This document shows positions 24,392 to 33,987 of a stretch of 60,349 nucleotides of DNA, piece after piece. The DNA is from Candidatus Gastranaerophilales bacterium (GTDB lineage Bacteria; Cyanobacteriota; Vampirovibrionia; Gastranaerophilales; Gastranaerophilaceae): contig CALYDL010000011.1 in the NCBI GenBank assembly GCA_944325145.1, forward strand, positions 1-60,349, written 5' to 3'. The notes beneath the pieces were generated by a model. That model was not told where the DNA came from. It worked only from the letters and a program-made list of their open reading frames with translations, and searched no databases. A program made the position numbers and the translations under genes. Position 1 is the stretch's first letter. Every line of letters starts with the position of its first letter.

Positions 24392-27300
24392 TTATCCGCC
24401 CTTTTGCTCGTTTGAAAATTTAAGGTATTTATTGATTGTTTTTAAGAATGCGTTTTGTTCAAAATATTCTTTTTTCATAAATTCTTCAACGCCTTCTTTC
24501 ATAAACGCTTCTTTAAGCCCCGGTTTTTCAATGGATGTAAACACAATAACGGGAATATTTTTGGTTTTTTCTCTGTTTCTTAAAATTTGAACAAATTCCA
24601 AACCGCTCATATCGGGCATTTCATAATCTGAAATAATGAGGTCATATTGAGTATTATCAAGCGTTCTTAATGCGCTCTTTGCGCTTGATTCGGATTCTGC
24701 CGTATAGCCGTTTGAAACAAGAACGTTGTTTAACAATCTTCTTGTTGTAATAGAATCGTCTACTACAAGAATTTTATATTTTGAATTGTCTTTTAATGTT
24801 AGCGATTTTGTTGAAACAAAATCTTTGGGGCTGATTGAATTTGAATTTAAAATGTCGCCAACGTTTAATAAAAGGCACATTTCACCGTTTGCAAGAGTTG
24901 TAATGCCTGAAATATTTTTAACTCTAAGCATAGGTTCAGGGAGTTTTTTATGAAGAATTTCTTCATCTCCCACAAGTTTTTGAATAATAATGCCCGTTGT
25001 AACATTTTCGGATTTTAAAACCATTATTGTGTGTTTATCGTCTTTATCTTTTTCATCTTCTTTGTTACCCAAAATTGAAGATAAACTGCAAATTGGAATT
25101 GCTTCATTGTTGTAGATAAAGTAAAATCTGTTATCTCTGTTTTTAATTTCTTCTCTGCCTATTCTTAAAACGGTTTGAATACTTCCTGCAGGGACTGCAA
25201 AAAGCTGGTTATTTTCCATAATAATAAAGGCTTTCATTGTTGCCATTGTGGTTGGAAGTTCCATTGTAACAACGGTGCCTTTGTTTTCTTCGCTGTAAAC
25301 ATCAATTCTGCCGTTTAATTGAGAAATTTTAGTGTGAACTATATCAAGCCCAAGGCCCCTGCCTGAAAGTTCTGTTACAGAATCGCCCGTTGAAAAACCG
25401 GGGTAGAAAATAAAGTTTGCAAGTTGCTCTTTAGACATACTTTCAGCTGCTTCAAGTGTTGCAAAACCTTTTTCAACGACTTTTTGCTTAATTTTTTCAA
25501 TGTTTATCCCATGGCCGTCATCTTTTATGCTGATTACGATTTTATTTTCTTTTTGAACGGCTTTTATTATAATGCTGCCTGTTTTTGGCTTTCCTAATTT
25601 TTCTCTTTCCCTTGGAAGCTCTATCCCATGGTCAATTGAATTTCTTACAATGTGCATTATGGGAATTTTAATATCTTCAATAATTTTTTTATCGGCGGAA
25701 GTTTCTGCACCATCTATTATAAGTTCAATTTCTTTGCCTTTGTCTTTTGCAATGTTGTGAACCATTCTCGGGAACAAATTGAAAACTGTGGATAAGGGCA
25801 AAATACGCATTGATTTAACCATATTTTCAATTTCGCTTGTCGCAGTGTTTAATTTGATGTTATTTTCCTGCAATTCTTTAATTAAAACATTCAAATTGGT
25901 TAAAATATGGTTCATTTTATCGGTGTTTGCGTTATGAAAAGCAATTAATTGCTTGTTATACCCTAAAAAAGAATCTTTTTTTTGAGTAATATCACGGCCG
26001 CCTGTTAGGGTTTCTTGAATATATTTTTTTTCATAGAACTTCATATAATAGCCGATTTTATGGTAATGCTTTTGCCATTCAATAAGTTCATCTTGAATAT
26101 ATTTAACCATTGCAACATGCTCATGGCTTTTAATTCTTGTAACAATTAAATTGCCGATTTGGCTAACCAACTTGTCTAATTTATCGGAATTAACCCTTAG
26201 AGTTTTAATTGCAGTTGTATCAAACCCTTGCGACCAATCAAGAGGCTTTATTGTTTTTTGGGTTCTTTGCATTTTGGCAGGGTTTTCAAGTTCATATTTA
26301 ATCATTTGGGCAATAATTACTGCCTTTTGATTTAAAAGTTCAATTTCTTCAACAAAATCGTTGTAAACATTTTTGGATGACCTTGCTTCAACTATTCCTG
26401 CGGTTGATTCCAAAATTTCTTTTAAGGCCTCAATGCCGTCTGATTCTAATTTTACGTTGCTTTTTTCAAAGTTTAAAATAATAGTTAAAATTGTTTGATA
26501 AATCTTTTTAAAATCGTCGTTTTGAAGCCTTGAAACAATTTCATTTAAAAGGCTTTTGGCTTCTGCTAAAGAGTGCCTGTTTTTGTTTATATCGGGAATT
26601 GTTTCTGCCGTTTTATTTATTAATTCCAATAGTTCGGCATTTTTTAATTGGTCTTGAGAATGTTTAATTTCTTCTTCGTTTGTAAATTTGTTATCGGCTG
26701 AAATTTTATAAGCATTTTCATAATAATTTTTTGTGTTTAAGCCGTTTTCACTTGCAATTTTTGTAAAAGTTTGAATAAATTCGTTAATTTTTGCGTTTAA
26801 TTCATATAAAATTTCGCCGTTGTTGTTTCCTTCCCTAACGCTTTCTGCGGCAAGGTCTGATATTGCCATTGAAATATCATATAATTCTTTATTTTGAACT
26901 TCTTCAGATAACTTTGAAAGTTCGCCCCCCAATGTAATTATATCTTGCAACTGTTCAAAATCACTGTATTGGGCGCATTTAGTGTAGATGAAAATAATTG
27001 TTGTAATGAGGTCTTCAAACTTTTCAAAGTTTATTTTAAAAAAATTTTCTTCTTTTTTAGCCTCGCTTGTTTCTTCTTTTTTTTCTTCTTGCTGCTCGTT
27101 TAAATTTTCGCAAATATTAACCAATTTTTTTATGTGAATATCGGATTCTTCACTTATAAATTCGGTTTTTTGCTCAACGGTTTTTTTAATTAATTTATCA
27201 ATTAAAGAAAGAGCATCTGAAATGGTATCTGTTATATTTGAATTAACCTGTAATTTTCCTTCTCTAATCAGCCCCAAAACATCTTCAATTTTATGTGCAA

Positions 27301-27502
27301 TATTTTGAATGCCGTTAAAACCAAGCATTCTGGCAGACCCTTTCAGGCTGTGGGCATCTCTAAAAAGGTGCATTGCAACATCAATGTCATTTGGCTTTTT
27401 TTCAAGCAAAAGAAGGTTTTTATCCATTGATTGAAGAATTTCAGCCCCTTCTTGAGCGAAAATATTTAATATCTCATCTAATTCTTCCTGAAGAAATTCC
27501 AT
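24392..27502 (-). CDS. cheA: Hybrid chemotaxis histidine kinase CheA with C-terminal receiver
   Basis: 1036 residues. N-terminal Hpt domain with the phospho-histidine in RDAHSLKGSARMLGF (His51). A long helical middle of unknown family (about 130-420), then dimerisation, an ATPase with IMHIVRNSIDHGIELP (N box) and ELSGRGLGLDIVHTKI (G box), a CheW-like domain, and a receiver domain from about 909 with Asp near 960 (DLIISDYEMPDMSG). This hybrid plan is like PixL/PilL-type kinases of cyanobacterial motility systems. It would phosphorylate its own receiver and a partner regulator, most likely the REC-GGDEF protein encoded divergently. It follows the MCP gene by 10 bases. Confidence 0.95.
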   Translation of the reverse strand: MEFLQEELDEILNIFAQEGAEILQSMDKNLLLLEKKPNDIDVAMHLFRDAHSLKGSARMLGFNGIQNIAHKIEDVLGLIREGKLQVNSNITDTISDALSLIDKLIKKTVEQKTEFISEESDIHIKKLVNICENLNEQQEEKKEETSEAKKEENFFKINFEKFEDLITTIIFIYTKCAQYSDFEQLQDIITLGGELSKLSEEVQNKELYDISMAISDLAAESVREGNNNGEILYELNAKINEFIQTFTKIASENGLNTKNYYENAYKISADNKFTNEEEIKHSQDQLKNAELLELINKTAETIPDINKNRHSLAEAKSLLNEIVSRLQNDDFKKIYQTILTIILNFEKSNVKLESDGIEALKEILESTAGIVEARSSKNVYNDFVEEIELLNQKAVIIAQMIKYELENPAKMQRTQKTIKPLDWSQGFDTTAIKTLRVNSDKLDKLVSQIGNLIVTRIKSHEHVAMVKYIQDELIEWQKHYHKIGYYMKFYEKKYIQETLTGGRDITQKKDSFLGYNKQLIAFHNANTDKMNHILTNLNVLIKELQENNIKLNTATSEIENMVKSMRILPLSTVFNLFPRMVHNIAKDKGKEIELIIDGAETSADKKIIEDIKIPIMHIVRNSIDHGIELPREREKLGKPKTGSIIIKAVQKENKIVISIKDDGHGINIEKIKQKVVEKGFATLEAAESMSKEQLANFIFYPGFSTGDSVTELSGRGLGLDIVHTKISQLNGRIDVYSEENKGTVVTMELPTTMATMKAFIIMENNQLFAVPAGSIQTVLRIGREEIKNRDNRFYFIYNNEAIPICSLSSILGNKEDEKDKDDKHTIMVLKSENVTTGIIIQKLVGDEEILHKKLPEPMLRVKNISGITTLANGEMCLLLNVGDILNSNSISPKDFVSTKSLTLKDNSKYKILVVDDSITTRRLLNNVLVSNGYTAESESSAKSALRTLDNTQYDLIISDYEMPDMSGLEFVQILRNREKTKNIPVIVFTSIEKPGLKEAFMKEGVEEFMKKEYFEQNAFLKTINKYLKFSNEQKGG

Positions 27503-27512
27503 TTTTTATATT

Positions 27513-28565
27513 TTATTCTCCAACAACGGTATTTTTAAAGCCTTTGCTTATTTGGTTAATATTATCAAGCTTTTTAGCAGTTGTATCAAGCGTTTTGTTT
27601 GCATTTTCAAGAGTTAAATTTAAACCTTTAATATAATTATCGGTTTCATTTGTGCCTTTGTTGATTGTTTTTGAAATATGGTCAATTTCTGCAACGCTTG
27701 TTGAAATTTCATTAATAATGCCAATCAAGCTTTCAACGTTTGAACCTATATTATGCGCCAAATCAATACCCGATTCAATTTCTTTTGTGCCTTCTTCGGT
27801 TGCAATAACCGTTGAGTTTGTTGTTTGTTGAATATCTGTAATTAAAGATGTAATTTTTGTTGTTGCTTGTTTTGATTCATCTGCAAGTTTTCTAATTTCA
27901 CCTGCAACAACCGCAAAGCCTTTGCCGTGTTCCCCTGCTCTTGCAGCTTCAACTGCGGCGTTCAGTGCAAGAAGGTTTGTTTGTTCGGCTATATCTTCAA
28001 CCGTTCCTATGGTAGATGATATTGATTGAATAAATTCCGATAATTCAAGAATTAATTCTGCAATTGTTTGCATTTTGTGTCTTATTACAAACATTTTTTC
28101 AATGTTTGCTTTAACTGCCAAATGTTCTTCATTTGTGCGTTCTAAAGTATTAACCGTTTTATCTCTTGTTTCGTTTATCATAGAATCCATTGAATTTAAT
28201 TCTTTAATTAAGTTGGATAAAACCTCGGATGTATTTTTAAGAGTATCAAAAGAATCTTTAAAGGCGTCTTTTTGTTCTTTTGATAAGCCTTCAATTTCTT
28301 TTGTTTCTTCATCTGTTTGTTCAATGGAATCAAAAATAATTCTGTCTAATTCTCTTTTATACCACCTTTTATTAATGTAAAAGGCATAATGTAAAAGCAC
28401 AAGTAAAACAAGCGCAAACGCCAAAATCGCCAAAAGTTCCAATTCGCCTGAATATTTACCAAAAACCCAAGCAAATGAAATGCCAAGGGCAATAATTAGG
28501 GTGTCTATTACTTGCTGAGTGTTTATAAGCTTGTTGATAGTAGTCTTTTTGTACTCTTTTAACAT
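27513..28565 (-). CDS. Methyl-accepting chemotaxis protein-like receptor
   Basis: 350 residues. Two closely spaced membrane helices (about 15-33 and 42-66) leave almost no outer domain, followed by a cytoplasmic coiled coil with the conserved signalling hairpin [42 protein letters not shown]. With no periplasmic sensor it probably senses membrane or cytoplasmic conditions, or signals through partners. CheR and CheB are not in this window, so adaptation by methylation is not evident. First gene of the leftward chemosensory unit, with its promoter in the palindromic region at 28591-28615. Confidence 0.93.
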   Translation of the reverse strand: MLKEYKKTTINKLINTQQVIDTLIIALGISFAWVFGKYSGELELLAILAFALVLLVLLHYAFYINKRWYKRELDRIIFDSIEQTDEETKEIEGLSKEQKDAFKDSFDTLKNTSEVLSNLIKELNSMDSMINETRDKTVNTLERTNEEHLAVKANIEKMFVIRHKMQTIAELILELSEFIQSISSTIGTVEDIAEQTNLLALNAAVEAARAGEHGKGFAVVAGEIRKLADESKQATTKITSLITDIQQTTNSTVIATEEGTKEIESGIDLAHNIGSNVESLIGIINEISTSVAEIDHISKTINKGTNETDNYIKGLNLTLENANKTLDTTAKKLDNINQISKGFKNTVVGE

Positions 28566-28590
28566 GATTTCACCTTTTTCAAAAATAATG

Positions 28591-28615
28591 TATAATAATC
28601 CTGAGTATTATTATA
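28591..28615. promoter_or_regulatory. Palindromic divergent promoter of the chemosensory cluster
   Basis: ATAATAAT (28592-28599) and ATTATTAT (28607-28614) form an inverted repeat. On the plus strand TATAAT is at 28591-28596; on the minus strand TATAAT is at 28615-28610. Both possible -10 elements lie within one symmetric site between the MCP gene and the REC-GGDEF gene, so a single regulator could control both directions. Confidence 0.5.
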
Positions 28616-28631
28616 GTAAATATCTTAACTT

Positions 28632-30074
28632 ATGGCAAAAAAAGTATTAATTATAGATGATTCCGTTACACAGTTAACAAGCTTGAAAATCTTTTTTAAA
28701 AGGGAAGGCTGGGATGTAGAAACTGCCAAAAACGGTGTTGAAGGGTATGTAAAAGTTTATAAAACAGCGCCCGATGTTATTATTTCAGATGTTTTAATGC
28801 CCCATATAGGCGGGTTTCAACTTTGCAGATTGTTAAAAAGTAACAAAGAAACCCATGATATTCCCTTTGTTATGCTTACTGTTTTGGATAAAAATTTGGA
28901 TAAATTTTGGGCAAGCCAATCAGGGGCAGATATGTTCTTAAGAAAAGATTTTGATATGGCAACAATTGTGGCTGCAGCGAATGAAATAACGGAAAGAATG
29001 CCTGTTTCAAATGCCGTTAAAATGGAACTTTCCACTTTTGAAATTGAAGAAGATGCCATAATAACCCAAATTAATAAAATTTTAGATGAAGAACTTATGA
29101 AAACCACAATTACAAATAAGTTCAGAACCTTAACCGACTATACAAAAGACGATAAATTTATTGCAAATCAAATTTTTAGCATATTATCAGCTATTACAGA
29201 TTATGATGTTGCATGCATTTATTTTCATTCGCCGGATAATTCCGTTCAAAAAAGAATTATTTTTGATGAAGAAAATGTTTCTCTAACAGATGACTTAATG
29301 CTTGAGCTTTGGCGCCAACTATTGCCTGATAGCGCTTCAGATTTTAAACCTGAAAGAATTGAAAGCGACAAAGAAAAAGTACAGCTCAATTCAATAGACG
29401 ACCTTTTATCCAAAAAAGAATTTGATTTTTATTATGAAGATATTTTGATAGGTAAACTTTGTTTCTATTCAAGAGAAAATATCCGCTGGAACAAAATGAG
29501 GTTTATGCAAACCGTTAAATCGGAATTAGATTTATTCTTAAGGCTCAAATATCTTTATACAAAAACCTGCTACCTTTCAATAACGGATGAATTAACCCAG
29601 CTATATACAAGGCGCCACTTAAAATCTGTTATTGCACAAGAATTTGAAAGAGCAAAAAGATATGGAACAATTGTAACCGTTGCTATGATAGATATTGACG
29701 ATTTTAAAATGGTAAACGACAAATATGGCCATATGGCAGGCGATTACGTTTTAAAAGAAGTTTCAAAAATATTTATAAATACGTTAAGAAAAACAGATTT
29801 TGTTTACAGATACGGCGGCGAAGAAATTTGTATTTTAATGCCTGAAACAGTTATTGATAAAGCCTATATCCCACTGGAAAGGCTTAGAAAAACAATTGAA
29901 AACAGAGATTTTATCTATGACGGCAAAAAAATGAACGTAACTGTTTCAATAGGCGCTTCAACTTACGGCAAAGAAATGAGAGAAGCAAGCGAACTTATTG
30001 AAAAAGCAGACACGGCACTTTATAAAGCCAAAAAAAGCGGCAAAAACAAAGTGGTAATGGAACATAATGAATAA
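28632..30074 (+). CDS. Response regulator with GGDEF domain (predicted diguanylate cyclase)
   Basis: 480 residues. Receiver domain about 1-125 with phospho-acceptor Asp53 (DVIISDVLMPHIGG), a middle region (about 150-300) of unknown type, perhaps GAF-like, and a GGDEF domain about 310-478. The active-site motif is GGEEI at 395-399, with the inhibitory-site RxxD (RKTD) five residues before it, and DIDDFKMVNDKYGH is intact. Such proteins make cyclic di-GMP when phosphorylated. It is the probable output of the CheA encoded divergently, and its antagonist may be the HD-GYP protein at 2241-4052. It overlaps the double CheW gene by 8 bases. Confidence 0.95.
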   Translation: MAKKVLIIDDSVTQLTSLKIFFKREGWDVETAKNGVEGYVKVYKTAPDVIISDVLMPHIGGFQLCRLLKSNKETHDIPFVMLTVLDKNLDKFWASQSGADMFLRKDFDMATIVAAANEITERMPVSNAVKMELSTFEIEEDAIITQINKILDEELMKTTITNKFRTLTDYTKDDKFIANQIFSILSAITDYDVACIYFHSPDNSVQKRIIFDEENVSLTDDLMLELWRQLLPDSASDFKPERIESDKEKVQLNSIDDLLSKKEFDFYYEDILIGKLCFYSRENIRWNKMRFMQTVKSELDLFLRLKYLYTKTCYLSITDELTQLYTRRHLKSVIAQEFERAKRYGTIVTVAMIDIDDFKMVNDKYGHMAGDYVLKEVSKIFINTLRKTDFVYRYGGEEICILMPETVIDKAYIPLERLRKTIENRDFIYDGKKMNVTVSIGASTYGKEMREASELIEKADTALYKAKKSGKNKVVMEHNE

Positions 30075-31074
30075 TCAAATTGTTAATTACAACGAAGAAA
30101 GCTATATATTTTTTTCAATAGGAACATTTAACTATGCATTTAATGCAAAATATGTTCTTGATATTATGCAGCTTGTTGAATTGGAATACCCTGAATCCAT
30201 GCCCGATTTTATAACGGGGCTTTTAGAATATAACAATCAAATTATAAAAATTATTGATATAAGAAACATTTTAAAATTAAATGCAACTCCATACAGCTTA
30301 AATTCCAAAATTATTATCGTAAAAACAAATAACGATATTTTTGGAATTATTATAGATGATGTTAAAGAAATCAGAAGAATTAACACATTATCATTGAATG
30401 TTCCCCCGTATGATACTGAAAAATCATATTTGGAAGCAATTTATACAGACAGAGAATTTTCAGTTACCATTTTAAACCTTGAAAATATTGAAAAGAAAAT
30501 TAATTCATCATACAGCTTTTTAAGCGACAGCAAAAACAGCGCCTCTATGTTTTTGCCAAAAGATACAACTTCAAAAGAAACTCTCCATAGAAGAAGGCTT
30601 CATTATGCAAGAAAAACAAAAGAAGTTACAAACGAAATTATAAAAAGCCAAGATACCTATATAACATTTATTATAGATAACAACGTTTGCTGTATAAAAA
30701 TTCTTCATGTTGCAGGGTTTTACAAATTTGTAAACGTTAAATTGACAAAAGTGCCTTGCACGCCCGATTTTATTGTGGGCATTGTGAGCTTAAAAGGCAG
30801 ATACATTACAGTTATTGACCTTTTAAAATACACAGAAAACAGAAATCTTGAAATAACAAAAGAAACAAGCATTATTGTTGTTGAATATGAAGACTATGAA
30901 ATTGGTATTATAGCTGATGCCATAGGCGAAACAATTGATATAGCGGAAAACCTTGTTAATTATAAGCAAGATATGCCAATAAGCTGCTTAAATGAATGTG
31001 TTATAAATAATTCAATATATTTATTCCTTGATATTAAAAAATTATTCGGGGATGAAAAACTTTATGTCAGTTGA
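30067..31074 (+). CDS. Double CheW-domain coupling protein
   Basis: 335 residues with two CheW-like domains. The first (about 8-155) contains FSIGTFNYAFNAKYVLDIMQ and GLLEYNNQIIKIIDIRNIL. The second (about 195-330) contains TFIIDNNVCCIKILHVAGFY and GIVSLKGRYITVIDLLKYT. CheW proteins link receptors to CheA; a tandem version could bridge more than one kinase or receptor in an array. It starts inside the end of the cyclase gene, so it belongs to the same transcript. Confidence 0.9.
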   Translation: MNNQIVNYNEESYIFFSIGTFNYAFNAKYVLDIMQLVELEYPESMPDFITGLLEYNNQIIKIIDIRNILKLNATPYSLNSKIIIVKTNNDIFGIIIDDVKEIRRINTLSLNVPPYDTEKSYLEAIYTDREFSVTILNLENIEKKINSSYSFLSDSKNSASMFLPKDTTSKETLHRRRLHYARKTKEVTNEIIKSQDTYITFIIDNNVCCIKILHVAGFYKFVNVKLTKVPCTPDFIVGIVSLKGRYITVIDLLKYTENRNLEITKETSIIVVEYEDYEIGIIADAIGETIDIAENLVNYKQDMPISCLNECVINNSIYLFLDIKKLFGDEKLYVS

Positions 31075-31687
31075 TTTAATTAAAAAAAACATTAATAAGA
31101 ACAATATGAAAATAGATATTTTAAAATTTTTAATTTCTGTTTGTATTGTTTTTTTGTTTGCCATTTTTCAGCCGGTTCGTGCTGAAGAAGATTTTCAAAA
31201 AATATATGATGAACTTGAACCTGCTAATTTTGAATATATTTTTGGAATTGACCCATATCAAGCAGAAGAATACAAACAATATATGTTTTCGCCCTACCCT
31301 TTAATGAGAACGGGGGTTAATTTTATTTTTAAAGAAACGGTTATTCCCCCCGGGTTTTACCTTTTAACACCAAGAAAAAAAGACGGCAAAACATACGTTT
31401 TATTTAAAGAAAACGGCCGAGTTAAATATATGGTTCCTTGCTATAATGTTGACCTTACAACAGAAGAATTTTACGATGAATATATTCCAAAACCAAAAAC
31501 CACCAAATGGCAAAGGTTTAAAACAAAGGTGGCAGATTTTGTAGGAACAATGTTTCCTGAAAAAACACAAAGAAAACCGATTCCAAAAAGTTTTATGGAA
31601 ATAAACGATATAAATGGTGAATTTTGGCAAATTATATTGTATTATGGAACAAACAAATACTTTATGATTTTTAAACAAGATAAATAG
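31064..31687 (+). CDS. Exported protein of unknown function
   Basis: 207 residues. A hydrophobic segment (ILKFLISVCIVFLFAIFQPVRAEE) near residues 18-40 looks like a signal peptide with a possible cut after VRA. The mature part contains YIFGIDPYQAEEYKQYMFSPYPLMR and PPGFYLLTPRKKDGKTYVLF, with no recognised motif. I start at 31064, overlapping the CheW gene by 11 bases, with GGGGA upstream; a start at 31106 would put the signal peptide at the very N-terminus and is a good alternative. Its place after the chemosensory genes suggests an envelope role. Confidence 0.7.
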   Translation: MSVDLIKKNINKNNMKIDILKFLISVCIVFLFAIFQPVRAEEDFQKIYDELEPANFEYIFGIDPYQAEEYKQYMFSPYPLMRTGVNFIFKETVIPPGFYLLTPRKKDGKTYVLFKENGRVKYMVPCYNVDLTTEEFYDEYIPKPKTTKWQRFKTKVADFVGTMFPEKTQRKPIPKSFMEINDINGEFWQIILYYGTNKYFMIFKQDK

Positions 31688-31695
31688 GAAGCCTT

Positions 31696-32565
31696 ATGAA
31701 AAAATTCACTTCTATTTTAGTTTCAGCGCTTATTGTAAATTTCATGTTAATTGGCGCTGCTTTTGCAAACATTAGCGAACAAGACGTTCAAGAAGCAATT
31801 AAAATAACCGAAAAATTAAGAAAATTATCTGATAAAAATGACATTGAGGGCATTAAAAAATATTATTCGGATAATTACAAAAGCCACGATGGCTACAACA
31901 AAGACCAAATAATGGAAATTTTTGAAACCGCAAGAAAACTTTACCCAAGTTCAAAAACAAAAGAAACAATTAAAAAAGTAGACGTTGAGGGTGATTTAAT
32001 TAAAATTTATATAGATGAAATTTCAACCACAAAGTTTACTGTTAAAGGGGAAGACGCCAGCTACACGGAAAAAGGCAAAATAAAAGGCAAAATGGTAAGT
32101 GTGGCTGATTATTCAATGACATATAAAAAAGAAAATGATTCTTTGCTTGTTGTAGCAGATGAAATTTTTTCCGAAGTAACAGATATAAGATATGGCGAAG
32201 CAATGGAAGCTGATTTTAAAATGGATGCTCCAAAAACCTTAAAACCAAAAGAAGAATTCACCGTGAAAACAACCTTAATTGTTCCTGAAGATAGAGTTGC
32301 AGTGGGTTCAATCGGCCATGATAAAATAGTTTACCCTGTGGAAAAATATTGGGATCCATATAGAGCAATTGATTCAACCGGAATTTTAGAAAGAGTTATG
32401 ATTGCAAACGGCGACAATACAAATGAATATGCAAATGCTACTTACGCCTTTATTAAATCTGCAGGCCCAAAATCTAAAAGCAAATATAAGGCGGTAATTT
32501 CAGGCATGGGTTTTTATGTTCAAAGAATGAATATGGAAAAAACAAAAAATGAAAATAAAGGATAA
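31696..32565 (+). CDS. Exported protein of unknown function (SnoaL/NTF2-like start)
   Basis: 289 residues with a signal peptide (MKKFTSILVSALIVNFMLIGAAFA) and an AGGAAG ribosome-binding site. Residues 27-160 (VQEAIKITEKLRKLSDKNDIEGIKKYYSDNYKSHDG ... ADYSMTYKKENDSLLVVAD) have the helix-then-sheet pattern of NTF2-like domains that begin with a counting of residues in helical ligand-binding cones. The rest is of unknown type. No catalytic residues can be assigned. It lies 8 bases after the previous exported protein and overlaps lspA by 17 bases. Confidence 0.7.
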   Translation: MKKFTSILVSALIVNFMLIGAAFANISEQDVQEAIKITEKLRKLSDKNDIEGIKKYYSDNYKSHDGYNKDQIMEIFETARKLYPSSKTKETIKKVDVEGDLIKIYIDEISTTKFTVKGEDASYTEKGKIKGKMVSVADYSMTYKKENDSLLVVADEIFSEVTDIRYGEAMEADFKMDAPKTLKPKEEFTVKTTLIVPEDRVAVGSIGHDKIVYPVEKYWDPYRAIDSTGILERVMIANGDNTNEYANATYAFIKSAGPKSKSKYKAVISGMGFYVQRMNMEKTKNENKG

Positions 32566-33037
32566 TAAAGCTTTTACAATTTATATTCTTCTAACCCTTG
32601 TTATTTGGCAGCTTATGATTAGCTTGTCTAAAATTTTTATGAATGAACATTTTTTTAAAAAAAATGAAGATTTAATTTTCTTTTTAATAACGGAAACTCA
32701 AAACAAAGGGGCAGCTTTTGGAATGTTTCAGAATAGTTCCTTAATTTTAGGGGTTTTAGGGGTTGTTGTTATTTTGTTTTGTATATTCTACGCTGCAAAA
32801 TATTTTTCTTTTCAAGATAAAACAAAAATTTTATCTGCCGCAATTTTTACATCAGGCATTTTAGGAAATAGCGTTCAAAGGCTATCAGATGGCTATGTAA
32901 CCGATTTTATAAAACTTACCTTTATTGATTTTCCCGTTTTTAATCTATTTGATGTTTTAATAACATCTTCTGTTTTTATTTATATTTTCTTTTGCTTAAG
33001 AGAAGAAATTATAAAAAGGGTGAAAAATTGCAAATAA
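32549..33037 (+). CDS. lspA: Lipoprotein signal peptidase (signal peptidase II)
   Basis: 162 residues, four membrane segments. Conserved family motifs: ETQNKGAAFGMFQ, then GILGNSVQRLSDGYVTDFIKL with the first catalytic aspartate in VTDF, and FPVFNLFDVLI with the second aspartate. The usual DR after GN is replaced by QR, a mild departure. It cuts prolipoproteins before the lipid-modified cysteine, in the inner membrane. It overlaps both neighbours and is followed by rluD, the order seen in many bacteria. Confidence 0.93.
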   Translation: MKIKDNKAFTIYILLTLVIWQLMISLSKIFMNEHFFKKNEDLIFFLITETQNKGAAFGMFQNSSLILGVLGVVVILFCIFYAAKYFSFQDKTKILSAAIFTSGILGNSVQRLSDGYVTDFIKLTFIDFPVFNLFDVLITSSVFIYIFFCLREEIIKRVKNCK

Positions 33038-33987
33038 AAATTGAGCAAAATGATATAAATAAAAGGCTTGATAATTTTACCGTGGAAGCTTTTTTTGATG
33101 AATATAAAATTAAAACAAATGAAAATTTAACAAGAAATATTGTTCAAAAAAACATAGTTGACGGGCTTATTAAAGTTAATTTAAAGGTTCAAAAGCCTTC
33201 ATATAAACTGAAATTAAACGATATTGTTGATTTTGAAATAAAAGAAAAAGAAGAAATAACAATAAAACCGAAAAATATTCCCCTTGATATTATTTTTGAA
33301 GATGAAGATTTAATTGTTTTAAATAAGCAAAAAGGGCTTATTGTGCACCCTACAAGCAAAATGGAAGAAGACAGTTTGGTTTCTGCTCTTTTATTTCATA
33401 ATAAAAAATTATCCGATATAGGGGGAATAATAAGGCAAGGAATAGTTCATAGGCTTGATAAAGACACATCAGGTTTAATGCTTGTAGCTAAAAACAATGA
33501 AGCCCATATTAAACTTCAAAAAGATATTCAAGATAAAAAAACAATAAGAAAATATTTGGCCGTTTGCTATGGCAATATTGAAGATGATTTTGGAACAATT
33601 GATAAACCCTTAATTCATTATTTGAATAAAACAGTTAAAATGAATGTGGCAGAAAATGGGCAAAGGGCAATAACCCATTATAGAGTTATAGAAAGGTTTA
33701 ATTTAGCCACTTTTTTAGAATTGCAATTGGAAACAGGAAGAACGCACCAAATAAGGTGCCACTTATCTTCAATTAATCACCCCATTATAGGTGATGACTT
33801 ATATGGTGCTAAAGGCTTTCAAAAAGGGCCTTTTAGGGGTTTAAAAACAATTGGGCAAGTTTTAATGTCATATTATTTGTCCTTTACACATCCAAAAAGG
33901 GGTGAGATAATGGAATTTATATTGGATGAAAAAAACTATCATCCCGATTTAATTAGAACATTGAATTTATTAAGGAGTATAAGCTAA
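33028..33987 (+). CDS. rluD: RluD-family 23S rRNA pseudouridine synthase
   Basis: 319 residues from TTG 33028, with AAAGGG eight bases upstream; it overlaps lspA by 10 bases. A longer start at 32992 is possible but gives an unusual lysine-rich leader. An S4-like N-terminal RNA-binding domain (about 1-75) precedes the synthase domain with the catalytic motif GIVHRLDKDTSGLMLVAK and the later LQLETGRTHQIRCHLSSI. The family makes pseudouridines in large-subunit rRNA; the exact target (RluD or RluC class) cannot be told from sequence alone. Confidence 0.94.
   Translation: MQIKIEQNDINKRLDNFTVEAFFDEYKIKTNENLTRNIVQKNIVDGLIKVNLKVQKPSYKLKLNDIVDFEIKEKEEITIKPKNIPLDIIFEDEDLIVLNKQKGLIVHPTSKMEEDSLVSALLFHNKKLSDIGGIIRQGIVHRLDKDTSGLMLVAKNNEAHIKLQKDIQDKKTIRKYLAVCYGNIEDDFGTIDKPLIHYLNKTVKMNVAENGQRAITHYRVIERFNLATFLELQLETGRTHQIRCHLSSINHPIIGDDLYGAKGFQKGPFRGLKTIGQVLMSYYLSFTHPKRGEIMEFILDEKNYHPDLIRTLNLLRSIS

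Noticed and set aside
33114-33311. Alternative genes on the opposite strand of long coding regions across the window
   Set aside because: They are antisense frames within well-supported genes, with no ribosome-binding sites or family motifs.
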